Shown here: in pieces, positions 9,550 through 18,239 of the stretch
Layout of the letters: each line of letters opens with the position of its first letter
How positions within the stretch are numbered: position 1 is the first letter of the stretch
NCBI GenBank assembly: GCA_030770535.1
Contig: JASVEC010000226.1
Span: 1-29,323 of the forward strand
From: Batkoa obscura
Lineage: Eukaryota > Entomophthoromycota > Entomophthoromycetes > Entomophthorales > Batkoaceae
DNA: 29,323 nt
Reading direction: 5' to 3'
Made by a program: the position numbers and the translations under genes
Notes under the pieces: generated by a model
The model's input: only the letters and a program-made list of their open reading frames with translations
Database searches by the model: none
Told to the model about the DNA's origin: nothing

Positions 9550-9854
9550 TTTGTTAATGGTAATGCTTTATTTTTTTTATAAATATCTAATAAAACAAAA
9601 TAAAAGTAAATAGATGTTAACTAGATGTTAAGCAACATTAAATAATATCAATAAAGGGTATTTTAGTATTTAAAGGTTTTAAGCATATTTTCAAAATGAG
9701 GATTTTTCAAATTAAATTGAATAAATATTATAGCTAACATAAATTGATTATTTTGATGAAATAAAATATTTACTAATATAGCACTAAAATAGTTTGATAA
9801 CATAAAAAACAGAGCTGTAATGTACTAAAAGAAGTAAGTAAATTATTATGTGGC

Positions 9855-10064
9855 TTAGCAGTCTGCACCACAGCAGCATCTACCCCAGTCACAATCTCCA
9901 TTAAGACCATACTTTGGACTTCTGTTTTCCCAACTACAAATGTTCAAGCAATCTTGATCAATAAGACATTGTCCAGTTTTAACAGTACATCTTCTACAGA
10001 TATCTGAACCAGCTACATAGAGGACGAAGAAAAGAGCTACTAATAACTTGAAACCGCTAAGCAT
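9855..10064 (-). CDS. Secreted 10-cysteine defensin-like peptide 3
   Basis: 69 aa, identical to the product of 2584-2793 except Ser for Asn at residue 3, inside the signal peptide; the mature peptides are the same. Across 210 bases the two genes differ at one position, including all synonymous sites, yet the leader before the ATG is only loosely alignable and the 3' flank not at all. That points to recent gene conversion or a CDS-limited copying event. Signal peptide 1-20, ten cysteines in the shared frame, GDCDWGRCCCG near the C-terminus. Orientation is opposite to the other two genes. It has its own TATA box and predicted 5'-UTR intron, so it is probably expressed. Confidence 0.85.
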   Translation of the reverse strand: MLSGFKLLVALFFVLYVAGSDICRRCTVKTGQCLIDQDCLNICSWENRSPKYGLNGDCDWGRCCCGADC

Positions 10065-10073
10065 TTTTTTATC

Positions 10074-10123
10074 CTAATTATACGACTGTGAATATTTTTA
10101 ATTAAATTTTATTAAATCCCTAC
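10074..10123 (-). other. Predicted 5'-UTR intron of defensin-like gene 3
   Basis: On the - strand, 50 nt from GTAGGG to AATTAG, the acceptor 9 nt before the ATG. The ACAGTC(A/G)TAT motif before the acceptor is shared with gene 1. Predicted by position, length and GT/AG ends only. Confidence 0.5.
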
Positions 10124-10174
10124 CTTATAAAATGAAAGAAAAAGCGATTGAAGTTTATGTATGACTTTAGATAC

Positions 10175-10182
10175 TTTTTATA
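10175..10182 (-). promoter_or_regulatory. TATA box of defensin-like gene 3
   Basis: TATAAAAA on the - strand, 52 nt before the predicted intron and about 110 nt before the ATG, close to the spacing in genes 1 and 2. Confidence 0.5.
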
Positions 10183-10252
10183 CTAGATTTTAAAGCCAAT
10201 AATGTATTACTAATAAACTTGGCACTTAGAAATATATCACATGTAAAGTAGT

Positions 10253-10344
10253 ACTTTATTATAGTATAAAATATCACTTTATTATAGTATAAAATATCGC
10301 TTTATTATAGTATAAAATATTACTTTAATATAGTATAAAATATT
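10253..10344 (+). repeat. Four tandem 23-bp units upstream of defensin-like gene 3
   Basis: Exactly four 23-base units of the form ACTTTATTATAGTATAAAATA+TY. Units 1 and 2 are identical; 3 and 4 carry one or two substitutions. Each holds TAGTATAAAAT. The array starts about 70 bp upstream of the TATA box of the - strand gene, so it lies in its promoter region. Confidence 0.9.
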
Positions 10345-10823
10345 AGAAATTATAAACAAGCTGTAATTATCAAGTTTGGATTATTATTTTAATCATTTCA
10401 ATAACATTGTCAATCTTTATAAACTAAGCTCATAGCCACTGATAGCTAAAAGTAATATTTTGAAAGCATAAATTACATATATATACTTATTAATTGATCT
10501 TTTCCCTTTACTATTAAGGCTAGTTTAGTTACTTATCTTAACTTAATTGCTATTAAAGGATAGCTAATTTTATAATAACATTCAAGTTACAACATACAGT
10601 ATCTATTTGAATTCGAATAACCTAAACCATAAATTGGGTTGAAAAATAGCTTAGTTCACTGTATCTAAGTTATATCCTAGTTGCTATATATCTTTCTGCA
10701 AGATTATCAGCAGTCCTTAAAAAAAACTCAAATATATTTTTAATAACTAACATATTTCAAATTAGTGCTTTACCTATTGCTTTCTATTTTTTGACAAGTT
10801 TTCAAACTATTTTTTAATTAGTA
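10345..10823. other. AT-rich intergenic stretch
   Basis: No gene, RNA or family repeat recognised. Confidence 0.4.
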
Positions 10824-10911
10824 TAGAAATGTTTTGGCTTTGTCATTTTCTCTATTTTTAAGCACTGTTTAAGCGGAAAATTTGTTAATAAAATTCTTAA
10901 AATACATTCCA
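10824..10911 (-). mobile_element. ~88-bp MITE, copy 9 (worn)
   Basis: Starts TAGAAATGTTTTGG, ends near ACATTCCA, core TTAAGCACTGTTTAAGCGG. TA is present at the left flank only; shorter than the family norm. Confidence 0.7.
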
Positions 10912-11126
10912 ATATGGAGAAAAATATAGCTTTAGCTTCACTTGGTCTCCTTTTGATTAAGTTAGAATAAATATTTACTTTATTTTAATAAATGTTTTTG
11001 ATATTTTATAATATTAAATATACAAGGTCTTAATGAAAACTTATCGCTCCTACTAGCGTTAGCCTTTAAATTCAATATAAAATTCATTAATATATTATAA
11101 ACATAGCAATCGATTTATTCATGATC

Positions 11127-11223
11127 TGGAGATGTATTTTTGGTTTAAGAATTTTGTTAGCAATTTTTCCGCTTAAATAGTGCTTAAAAGTAGAAAAAGT
11201 GATGAAACAAAAAAATACTTCCA
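11127..11223 (+). mobile_element. 97-bp MITE, copy 10
   Basis: Starts TGGAGATGTATTTTTGG, ends TACTTCCA with core CCGCTTAAATAGTGCTTAA. The flanking TA is not kept. Confidence 0.75.
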
Positions 11224-11252
11224 TGTTATTAATCTAAAAACCAAAGTACATA

Positions 11253-11292
11253 AACCTTTCAATTCCTTTCAATTTCTTTCAATTGCTTTCAC
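11253..11292 (+). repeat. Short tandem repeat of a CTTTCAATT-like 10-mer
   Basis: Four units of CTTTCAATTC-type sequence in a row directly after MITE copy 10. Confidence 0.65.
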
Positions 11293-12258
11293 TTAAAATA
11301 AAATGTCTTCTATTTAATTAAGTCTACATACTATTAATAGCTTTAAGTAATCAAATAAGGAATATAGAAGAAATTACTTTTATTGTACCTATTACCTCTT
11401 GAATATCTTCCTTTTAACATTCATTTTATCAACAGCCACCAGAAACCTTGTTCTTAAAAGCTATATGAAAACATCCTTTTCTCCTTTGATATTTATTCAC
11501 TTTCTAAGTACGAATATTGAAATATTAGTATAGACTTTCGGTAAACACATGCTATAATTTTTCACTTTTATCATTTGATTTAAAAATAAACTCGCCTTTT
11601 TACACTTTGTTAAAAAAATAGATTACATTGTTTCATGTAAAAAATGATTAAAATCAAGTAGAAACTGTTATAATATTTTAATTAGAATTATTATGTATAG
11701 TTAATAGCTTAGTCCCCATTATAAATAGAATAGGTACTTTTGATTTTAAAGCATTTTGTTTTGAAATTATATCTAAGTAAAAAGTGATTATTTATTTCTA
11801 TGTATAATACCCATTTCATTAAACAATTACAATACAAAAATAGGAGGTGTAAAAAATTAGAGAAAGAAAAAGATAGTAATTGAAAAAATAATGGTTAATG
11901 AATTCATTAAATTAATTTTAATTAATTGTAGCGCTCAACTACATTATTAGGTTGTTATTTCCTTAGTATAATTATTACTATTTTATTTTTCTTATCTTAC
12001 TTACCATATTTGTAAAATTCCATTAAATTTTTCAAACGTTTGAAAACAACTTAATTTGGTCAAAAAAAAGGTAAATAAATAGATTGAGATCCTTGGATAT
12101 ACCAAGGTCGAATTAGAAATTAAAAATTACTTAGTGACGCAGTGGTGAAAGAGAGTGAATACCCTACTATTATTTAAATGAAAGCTGATCTTTCCATTTT
12201 GACTATTTTAACTCTACTTCATCTCCCCCTTTTTTATTTCCTATTTATTTTAATTAAT
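11293..12258. other. Upstream region of the DUF7492-like gene
   Basis: AT-rich with no supportable gene. An in-frame ATG at 12178 would lengthen the following protein by 27 residues; see that entry. Confidence 0.4.
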
Positions 12259-13362
12259 ATGATTAATACTAACTTATTAGTCTATCTTATTTTATTATTG
12301 AAAACTAACCCTATCCAAGGTCATTCCTGGTTAGATTGTGTTGATCTACGAGGAAAAGAATGTAAAGGCTTTGTCCGTGGTTATGTAGGCCATATAGATG
12401 ATCCGATGACTTACCGTATCGAATTAAGAAACAATGAGCAAGCAGTATGTCATCCAAACACTCAAACATCGCCAGATTCTTATTCAAATCAGTATCCTCG
12501 ATCTAAAGCGATGCCAGGCCAAAAATTAATTTTTAGTTACTTAGAAAATGGCCATGTTACTAAGGATCGGTTACCACCTAATGGTAAACCTAACCCTAAA
12601 ACTTATACGATTCATTGGAGTGGTAAACCATTTACAGGTAATACTAATGATGATTCTCAAATCAAGATTAGAGGTGAGCTGAATTCAGGGAATCAGTTAG
12701 GTAATTGCACTTAATACCAGTAAATAAATAATACTGATGGTTAAAATTTAGGTGATGAGCATAACTTTGATGATGGACAGTGTGCGGAAGATAATACCAT
12801 GGGTAGAGAAGGACCCAAACCTTGTTTAGGGGAATTAATAGTGCCACCAAATACAGCACCAGGAGTTTATCAGTTTATTTGGTGGTGGAAATTTGATAAG
12901 GATCCCAAAGCCGGGGGTGAAGAATATACTTCTTGCTTTGATGTTGAAGTAATGAGTAGCTTTAAATATAATGTTACTACTAGTATGCCTAATTATAACT
13001 CTAATAATAACAGGCCCAACAATGCGGCTAATAACAATGTGGCCAACAATAATGCGGGCAACAACATGACCAATGGTAATGCGACTAACAATGATGTAAA
13101 TAACAATGTAAATAATGAAAGTAACAATGAAGATGATGACAATGATGAAGAGGATAGTAGAAGGAGAGTTAAATATATTCCATCTTCAGATTATTCAGCT
13201 AAAGCGTACGCTTATATAAAGCCAACTTCAATTAAATTTGATAGTCACAATAGTGATAACACTACTACTAAATATAGTAAACACTTTAATAATAATAGAA
13301 GTAGACCAATAATATATAATGGTGAGAGTATTAAAAATTACGAGGCAATAGAAGAAAAATAA
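12259..13362 (+). CDS. Secreted DUF7492-like (LPMO-like) protein with Asn-rich tail
   Basis: Two exons, 12259-12700 and 12752-13362, joined over a 51-nt intron (GTAATT...TTTAG; ACTGAT branch-like site), giving 350 aa. The splice restores QLG-DEHNFDDGQC, a block I know from DUF7492 proteins. Signal peptide residues 1-21 (LLVYLILLL core) leaves mature HSWLDC, a histidine first residue as in copper-binding LPMO-like proteins; FSYLENGHVT about 75 residues on gives the second candidate His, and YTSCFDVEV closes the domain. Then follows a low-complexity Asn-rich stretch, an acidic run and a basic C-terminal tail with no GPI signal. Copper oxidase activity is inference; the family is not a proven LPMO. 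The longer start at 12178 would give an unusually long 48-residue leader, so I prefer 12259. Ends 60 bp from the convergent CX9C gene. Confidence 0.78.
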
Positions 13363-13422
13363 CTTTAAAAATTCATCTCCATACTTTATTAAATGATTAT
13401 CTTTTATTATTAAACACATTTT

Positions 13423-14032
13423 TTATTTTGACTCTTGTTCATTTTTGTTTTGACTTTTATTTTCATTTTGTCTTTCTAATAAAACAATATCATATCCAGC
13501 CTCAGCCAACTGAGCATCTATATGAGGTGAATTACTAGGTCTGCCATATCCAATAGATTCTAAAACAGTCTAAAATAAATTAAATAAATTAACTAAGTTT
13601 CATTAATGAAGCCCTTACTTTTTGTTTATTAACGCAATCCCAAAATACATTGTATTGATCAAAGCACATCTTTAATCGATCTTGCCAGCTCCCATTTCTT
13701 AAACATTGATATACCTCTGACTCGTATTCTGAACAATTTTCTAGCGCCATATCCTTAATCTTTTCTTTTCTATATTTGTTCATTTCTACAGTTTGTCTTA
13801 GCTCTATGTTCTCATCACTTTTACTACTACTAGTGTTATTAGTTGCTGCAGCATCCTTTTCTTTTTCATTTGGCTCCAAAATAACTTTAATAGGATTCTT
13901 ATTAAACTCTTGTTGAATTTTTTCAGCCTCTAATTTATAGTTTTCTTCATCTTTATTTTGATTACTATTGAATTTGGTTTGATTTTTCAAATAATCACTG
14001 AAAAAATTGCTTCCTTCTTTATCTGAGCTCAT
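13423..14032 (-). CDS. Twin CX9C (CHCH) protein, DUF3128-like
   Basis: Two exons on the - strand: 14032-13619 and 13569-13423, with a 49-nt phase-0 intron (GTAAGG...TTTTAG). The unspliced frame stops nine codons into the intron, so the terminal exon is easily missed. Spliced product 186 aa. Residues 1-80 are charged and disordered-looking; Cys100-x9-Cys110 and Cys123-x9-Cys133 (CSEYESEVYQC, CFDQYNVFWDC) make a twin CX9C helical hairpin, typical of Mia40-imported intermembrane-space proteins or DUF3128 proteins. Exon 2 adds TVLESIGYGRPSNSPHID and a Lys/Asn/Gln-rich end. Exact orthology unknown; roles in respiratory-chain assembly or mitochondrial contact sites are possible. Divergent from the hydrolase gene 169 bp away. 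Confidence 0.82.
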
Positions 14033-14201
14033 GTTTAAATAGGATAATAAAATAGATAAGAAAATACCAAAATGTCAAAGCTTCCCAACTTAAAACCAAT
14101 AACAGCCAATCATTCAAAGTAGTTCTAACTAAAGTTAGCTCGAATGGAATATAAAAATTACAAAGCTGATTTATTGAAAATGATTACTTCTCAACAAAAA
14201 A
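14033..14201. promoter_or_regulatory. Short divergent promoter region (CX9C / Bem46-type hydrolase)
   Basis: Only 169 bp separate two start codons facing away from each other, so the genes must share this region for both promoters. No clear TATA box. Confidence 0.5.
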
Positions 14202-15216
14202 ATGATTGATTGGACTTTTGGATTAAGGTATTTAACAAGAGCAACTAAAATCTTATGGATAACACTAATAAATATAGTGCGGTATTAGCCACCTCTTTAG
14301 GTTTAATATATAGAGGCCAGCAATTTTTATTATATATGCCAAGCTACCCTCAAGATTCTAGAACAAAAGTAAAAAAGAAGTTAATAATAAACCAAGTAAT
14401 TAAACAATAAACTAGATAGAAAGTCCCTCTAAGTATGGTATGGAGGATTATGAAGATTTGAGGTTAACGTGTGAAGATGATACAAAAATTCAGGCTTATA
14501 TGATTTATAGTGACATTATAGATGGGCATCAGTCAAATTTGACTATTCTTTATTTCCATGCTAACGCAGGTAATTTGGGCCATCGATTACCTATTGCTTC
14601 TAGATTGCATACTATGTTGAATTGTAATATTTTGATGGTTTCGTATAGAGGGTAATATTATAAAGATAGCATGATAACAAAATAATATTTTATTAATAGA
14701 TATGGTAAAAGTGAAGGGGAACCTGAAGAAGAGGGAATAAAATTAGATTCTCAAGCAGCATTGGATTACATTTTAAATAATGATAGATTAAAAGATAACA
14801 AAATCATAGTTTATGGGCAAAGTATTGGAGGGGCAGTAGCAATTGCTCTAGCGGAAAAAAACAAAAGAAGAATTGACGGCATTATTATTGAAAATACGTT
14901 TTTAAGTTTAAGCAAGTTGGTAGAAACTTTAGTACCCATTGGCGGTAGCATTGTATCATATTTATTAAATCAAACTTGGGATAGTGAGAGTTCAATAATA
15001 AATTTAAAGCACCTTCCCATTTTATTTTTGGTGGGTGAAAAAGACCAATTAATTAATCCAACACATATGGAAAAATTATTTGAGCTAGCATCTGTGGATT
15101 CAACCTGTGCTAAGTCTTTTGTTGTAATTAAAGATGGTACCCACAATGATACTTGTATTTTTCCCACCTATTACCGTGCTATAAAAGAGTTTATTACAAG
15201 GAATCGACTAATCTAA
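14202..15216 (+). CDS. bem46: Bem46/ABHD13-type alpha/beta hydrolase
   Basis: Four exons: 14202-14227, 14278-14368, 14416-14651, 14700-15216; introns of 50, 47 and 48 nt, all GT...AG, give a 289-aa protein, the usual length for Bem46/ABHD13. Residues 1-30 carry a membrane anchor (SAVLATSLGLIY). Typical family landmarks follow in order: PSYPQDSRTK, SPSKYGMEDYEDL, the oxyanion motif YFHANAGNLGHR, YRGYGKSEGEPEEEG (spliced), nucleophile elbow GQSIGGA, acid GEKDQLI and His in DGTHND. These three residues complete the Ser-Asp-His triad. Family members are ER/plasma-membrane serine hydrolases linked to cell polarity; substrate unknown. The 26-nt first exon is the least certain; the alternative is the ATG at 14255 read straight into exon 2. 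Ends 6 bp from the convergent J-domain gene. Confidence 0.88.
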
Positions 15217-15222
15217 TCTTAT

Positions 15223-15837
15223 CTATTCTTTCTTTCTCTTGAAATATTCTTGTACAAATAATTCAATTCGTTTCTTTGAACCTAATAGGTTGGCTATTTC
15301 AACTACTTTATAATAATTTAAAGCAGACAGCTCAAAGTGTTTCTCTCGCATGGCAGTCACTGATTTATGCTTACTCCTGAACCTCAAGTATTGAATAAAT
15401 AAACCAAAAAAGCAAGCTAGTAATATCATCACAACTATTGTCTCATTTTTACCATAAATCAATGGATTTTTTCCTCTTGTAAACCCAGTTTTATGAGGAC
15501 CTGCCCGATACACAGTATAATAAGGTTCTCTTTTACTACTTTGATAACTTTTATTCTCTAAATTTGAATGTTTACGTAAATATTGATAAGCTTGAATCAC
15601 GAGTACTAAATCATCATTATTCTTATCCTTATTAGTTGAATGAGTATGGTTTCTATCTGGGTGAAATTTCAAACATAATTCTAAATACTTTTTTTTAATT
15701 TCAATTAATGAACTGCCTTTCGATACTCCTAATATCTCATGTGGATCACCAAGTTTTCTATCCCAATACTCTATTTTAATCGGCTTACTTGTATTGAATA
15801 ACCTTGCGTTTAGTTTGATTATTTGAATCAGCTTCAT
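15223..15837 (-). CDS. Membrane-anchored J-domain (DnaJ-like) protein
   Basis: 204 aa, no intron needed. A basic N-terminus (residues 1-20, Lys/Arg with hydrophobics and no acidic residue) could be a mitochondrial presequence. The J-domain spans about 31-90: DPHEILGVSKGS, the helix II run KKKYLELCLKFHPDRN with the HPD tripeptide at 59-61, and AYQYL in helix III. A single hydrophobic segment at about 133-150 is followed by a basic, helical tail. This order (J-domain then one TM) resembles DNAJC4/DNAJC30-like proteins. It should stimulate an Hsp70 at a membrane, probably mitochondrial or ER; partner unknown. The gene is tail-to-tail with the hydrolase gene, stop codons 6 bp apart, so the transcripts likely overlap. 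Confidence 0.87.
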   Translation of the reverse strand: MKLIQIIKLNARLFNTSKPIKIEYWDRKLGDPHEILGVSKGSSLIEIKKKYLELCLKFHPDRNHTHSTNKDKNNDDLVLVIQAYQYLRKHSNLENKSYQSSKREPYYTVYRAGPHKTGFTRGKNPLIYGKNETIVVMILLACFFGLFIQYLRFRSKHKSVTAMREKHFELSALNYYKVVEIANLLGSKKRIELFVQEYFKRKKE

Positions 15838-16890
15838 TGTTAAAAATTATATAGTATAAAAGTTCTATTTGTTATTAAAAGGAATAAAAACAAGTTACAG
15901 ACAACTTGATGCTATTGGCTGGAGTCAATTCATTTTTTTAATAAAATCGAGCATTTTTATTGCAAGTAACATTTATTTTTTAAAGCATTTGAACTTTTAA
16001 AATTGCACTAGCTCATAAACTAAAGCTATTTTAATATTAGAATTTATAGTATAATAATGTGATGATCAGACTTGAAGATATAACAATCATCCTATTGCTA
16101 TAAAATTAAGATAGTTCAACAATACTTAAACATCAGAGTTTGATTTAATCAATTTTATCGAACTTCCGACAGTTATTTTTAATAGTCGTAAGCGTCATAT
16201 TAATAGTTTAATTATCTTCAAGATAAAAAGAGAAAGACCTATAAATTGAAATTATTTATACCAGTGTAGATTATTGTCTAATATACTTTTATTAGTAAAA
16301 TAGTAATATAATAAAGCTATTTTTATATATTATGTTTTGTCCTTTTTTCTTGGCAGTTATTATTAAATTGAATTCTATCTTAATGAGATCATTATTAAGC
16401 CTTAGATTGATAATTTAAACTAAAAATAAGATAAAGTGAAAACTCCAAAACTTATTTAAAATTATTCTCTAATTCTTTATTTTGCTATTTTAGATATTTA
16501 AGTTTGAATTTTAAAAATTAAAAAAAGGAATGTAAATAAATTTAACTCTAAATAGTGATATAAATAAGGTCAAGTAAATAAAATTAAGTTTATGTAATAA
16601 GAATATCAAGCCTAATAAAGTATAATGAATAAATGATTAAAGGCCTATTGTCCAACCTTTAACAACTTGATAATGACAATTCTGTTTATAAACAAAAGAT
16701 CAAATTTTCTAAACAAAATTAACTGAAAAGCAACACAACACTAGTTACCAATTAAATCTTGAATTAACTGGTTAAATTAGGTTTTTAATGAGGCATGTAT
16801 CTAATTTACGTTAAGCGATTAATAAATACAGAGTATTACGATTAACTCTAAATAGTAATTAAAGTAACCGCTTAACTAGAATAAATCCAC
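15838..16890. other. Intergenic region between J-domain gene and wall-protein gene
   Basis: 1.05 kb, very AT-rich, with upstream regions of two divergent genes. A sequence AACTCTAAATAGT occurs twice (near 16544 and 16844). No gene seen. Confidence 0.45.
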
Positions 16891-16898
16891 TATAAATA
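16891..16898 (+). promoter_or_regulatory. TATA box of the Ecm33-like gene
   Basis: TATAAATA about 100 nt before the ATG, followed by an A-rich then T-rich leader. Confidence 0.55.
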
Positions 16899-16992
16899 TC
16901 AAAAAATAAAAACAAAAATAAGTTATCTTAAACTTCATTTTATTCATTAATTCATAGATATTTAATTCATTTTTAAAAGCATTTTATTCATC

Positions 16993-17946
16993 ATGTTCAA
17001 ATCTTTATTCATCTGTATTGCTCTTTCTACTTCTTTAGTTGTCTCTCAATGTGACAATATTAGCATTCAATCCACTGGCGATGTTTCTAAAGCCAGCGGA
17101 TGTACCAAAGCCAACAGTGTTTTCATTACCGGTGAAGGTTTAGGGGATATTAGCCTTGACAGCTTACAAAGCGTTAGTGACACCATTAAAATTACCGGTA
17201 CTTCCACCTTAACAAAAGTATCCATGAAAAAATTAGAATCCGCTAAAAACATTGAAATTGATAACAATTCAGGATTAAACTTGGTTACTTTATCTAGTTT
17301 ATCTGGGCTACAAGGGTATATCTTTTTATCTGGTAATTCAAAGACTTTAAGCTTTTCAGCTCCAAAGTTGTCCACTATCGCTGGTAATGGTACTATTTCA
17401 GATGTAGGTACCATAGATATCTCAGGATTAAAGAGTATCAAAAATGCCCTTAGTTTTTCTGATAATTCATTCAAAAACGTTAGCTTACCCAACTTAAGCG
17501 AAGTATCTCAATCCCTTTCTTTCAATTCCAATGATCAAGTAAGCTCAATTAAACTTGATAAATTAGAAACCATTGGTGGAGCTTTATTAATTGCCAACAA
17601 CACTAATTTAAAATCCGCTGAATTCCCAAATCTTTCAAGTGTCAATGGTGCCCTTGATGTTAACGGTAATATTAGTAAATTAGACTTACCAGTTCTTAAT
17701 GAAGTCAAAGGTAATGCTGATATCCAATCTGGAGCTAAAGACTTAAGTTGTGATAATCTTAATCGTTTACAAGCTGTTGTTGCTGGTAAATTTAACTGTA
17801 ATGCAGGATCTTCTACCAACTCCACCAAAAATAATACCAAATCAACTTCCAGTAAAGGAAATAACTCCTCAGATGCTTTCACCATTCAATTATCGTATAC
17901 TTTCTTTGCTGCTTCAGCTTTAACTTTATTTTCATTCATCAATTAA
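16993..17946 (+). CDS. Ecm33/Sps2-like GPI-anchored cell-wall protein
   Basis: 317 aa, intronless. Signal peptide 1-18 (SLFICIALSTSLVVSQ) followed by CDNISIQSTGDVSKASGC, the Cys-flanked cap of receptor-L/leucine-rich right-handed beta-helix domains. About ten irregular repeats of the form LxxLxxIxGxLxIxxNxxL follow (roughly 45-250). The closing cap has Cys near residues 254 and 269. Then comes a Ser/Thr/Asn-rich linker (GSSTNSTKNNTKSTSS) and a C-terminal hydrophobic tail (YTFFAASALTLFSFIN), so a GPI anchor with cleavage around SSDA is predicted. Many N-glycosylation sequons. Family members are needed for wall integrity and wall-protein assembly in yeasts. Codon use looks more C-ending than its neighbours, suggesting strong expression. 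Long antisense ORFs at 17067-17492 and 17535-17885 are shadows of this coding sequence. Confidence 0.9.
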   Translation: MFKSLFICIALSTSLVVSQCDNISIQSTGDVSKASGCTKANSVFITGEGLGDISLDSLQSVSDTIKITGTSTLTKVSMKKLESAKNIEIDNNSGLNLVTLSSLSGLQGYIFLSGNSKTLSFSAPKLSTIAGNGTISDVGTIDISGLKSIKNALSFSDNSFKNVSLPNLSEVSQSLSFNSNDQVSSIKLDKLETIGGALLIANNTNLKSAEFPNLSSVNGALDVNGNISKLDLPVLNEVKGNADIQSGAKDLSCDNLNRLQAVVAGKFNCNAGSSTNSTKNNTKSTSSKGNNSSDAFTIQLSYTFFAASALTLFSFIN

Positions 17947-18239
17947 CTTTTATTAAATTTGCATTATTTTTATTTTTATTTTATTGTTTTAAATCTATAA
18001 TTTGTATCATTATTCATATTTATCAAATGTATATAAACAATTAATAGGATAGTAGTCAATATATGTAATTCCTCAAATAATTGATTAGCATTATTGTTAG
18101 ATTATGTGCTGCAATATTTATGACTTTTTGTTTTTTTAGTAAAAATAATAGCCTATAACGACAATATTAATTATAAACTAACGGTTAAGTTTAAAACATA
18201 AGCTCAAATTTCAACAATAAAAATACTACTTATGTTTTT

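Noticed and set aside
359-11223. Regularly recurring ~98-bp repeats as a CRISPR-like array
   Set aside because: Spacing is irregular (0.3-2 kb), orientation is mixed, copies have TIRs and TA duplications, and the genome is eukaryotic.
12668-13419. Antisense ORFs at 12668-12859 and 13228-13419
   Set aside because: Shadows of the DUF7492-like coding sequence and its intron.
17067-17885. Long antisense ORFs of 141 and 116 codons
   Set aside because: Codon-periodic shadows of the Ecm33-like repeats; the sense frame has signal peptide, repeats and GPI tail.
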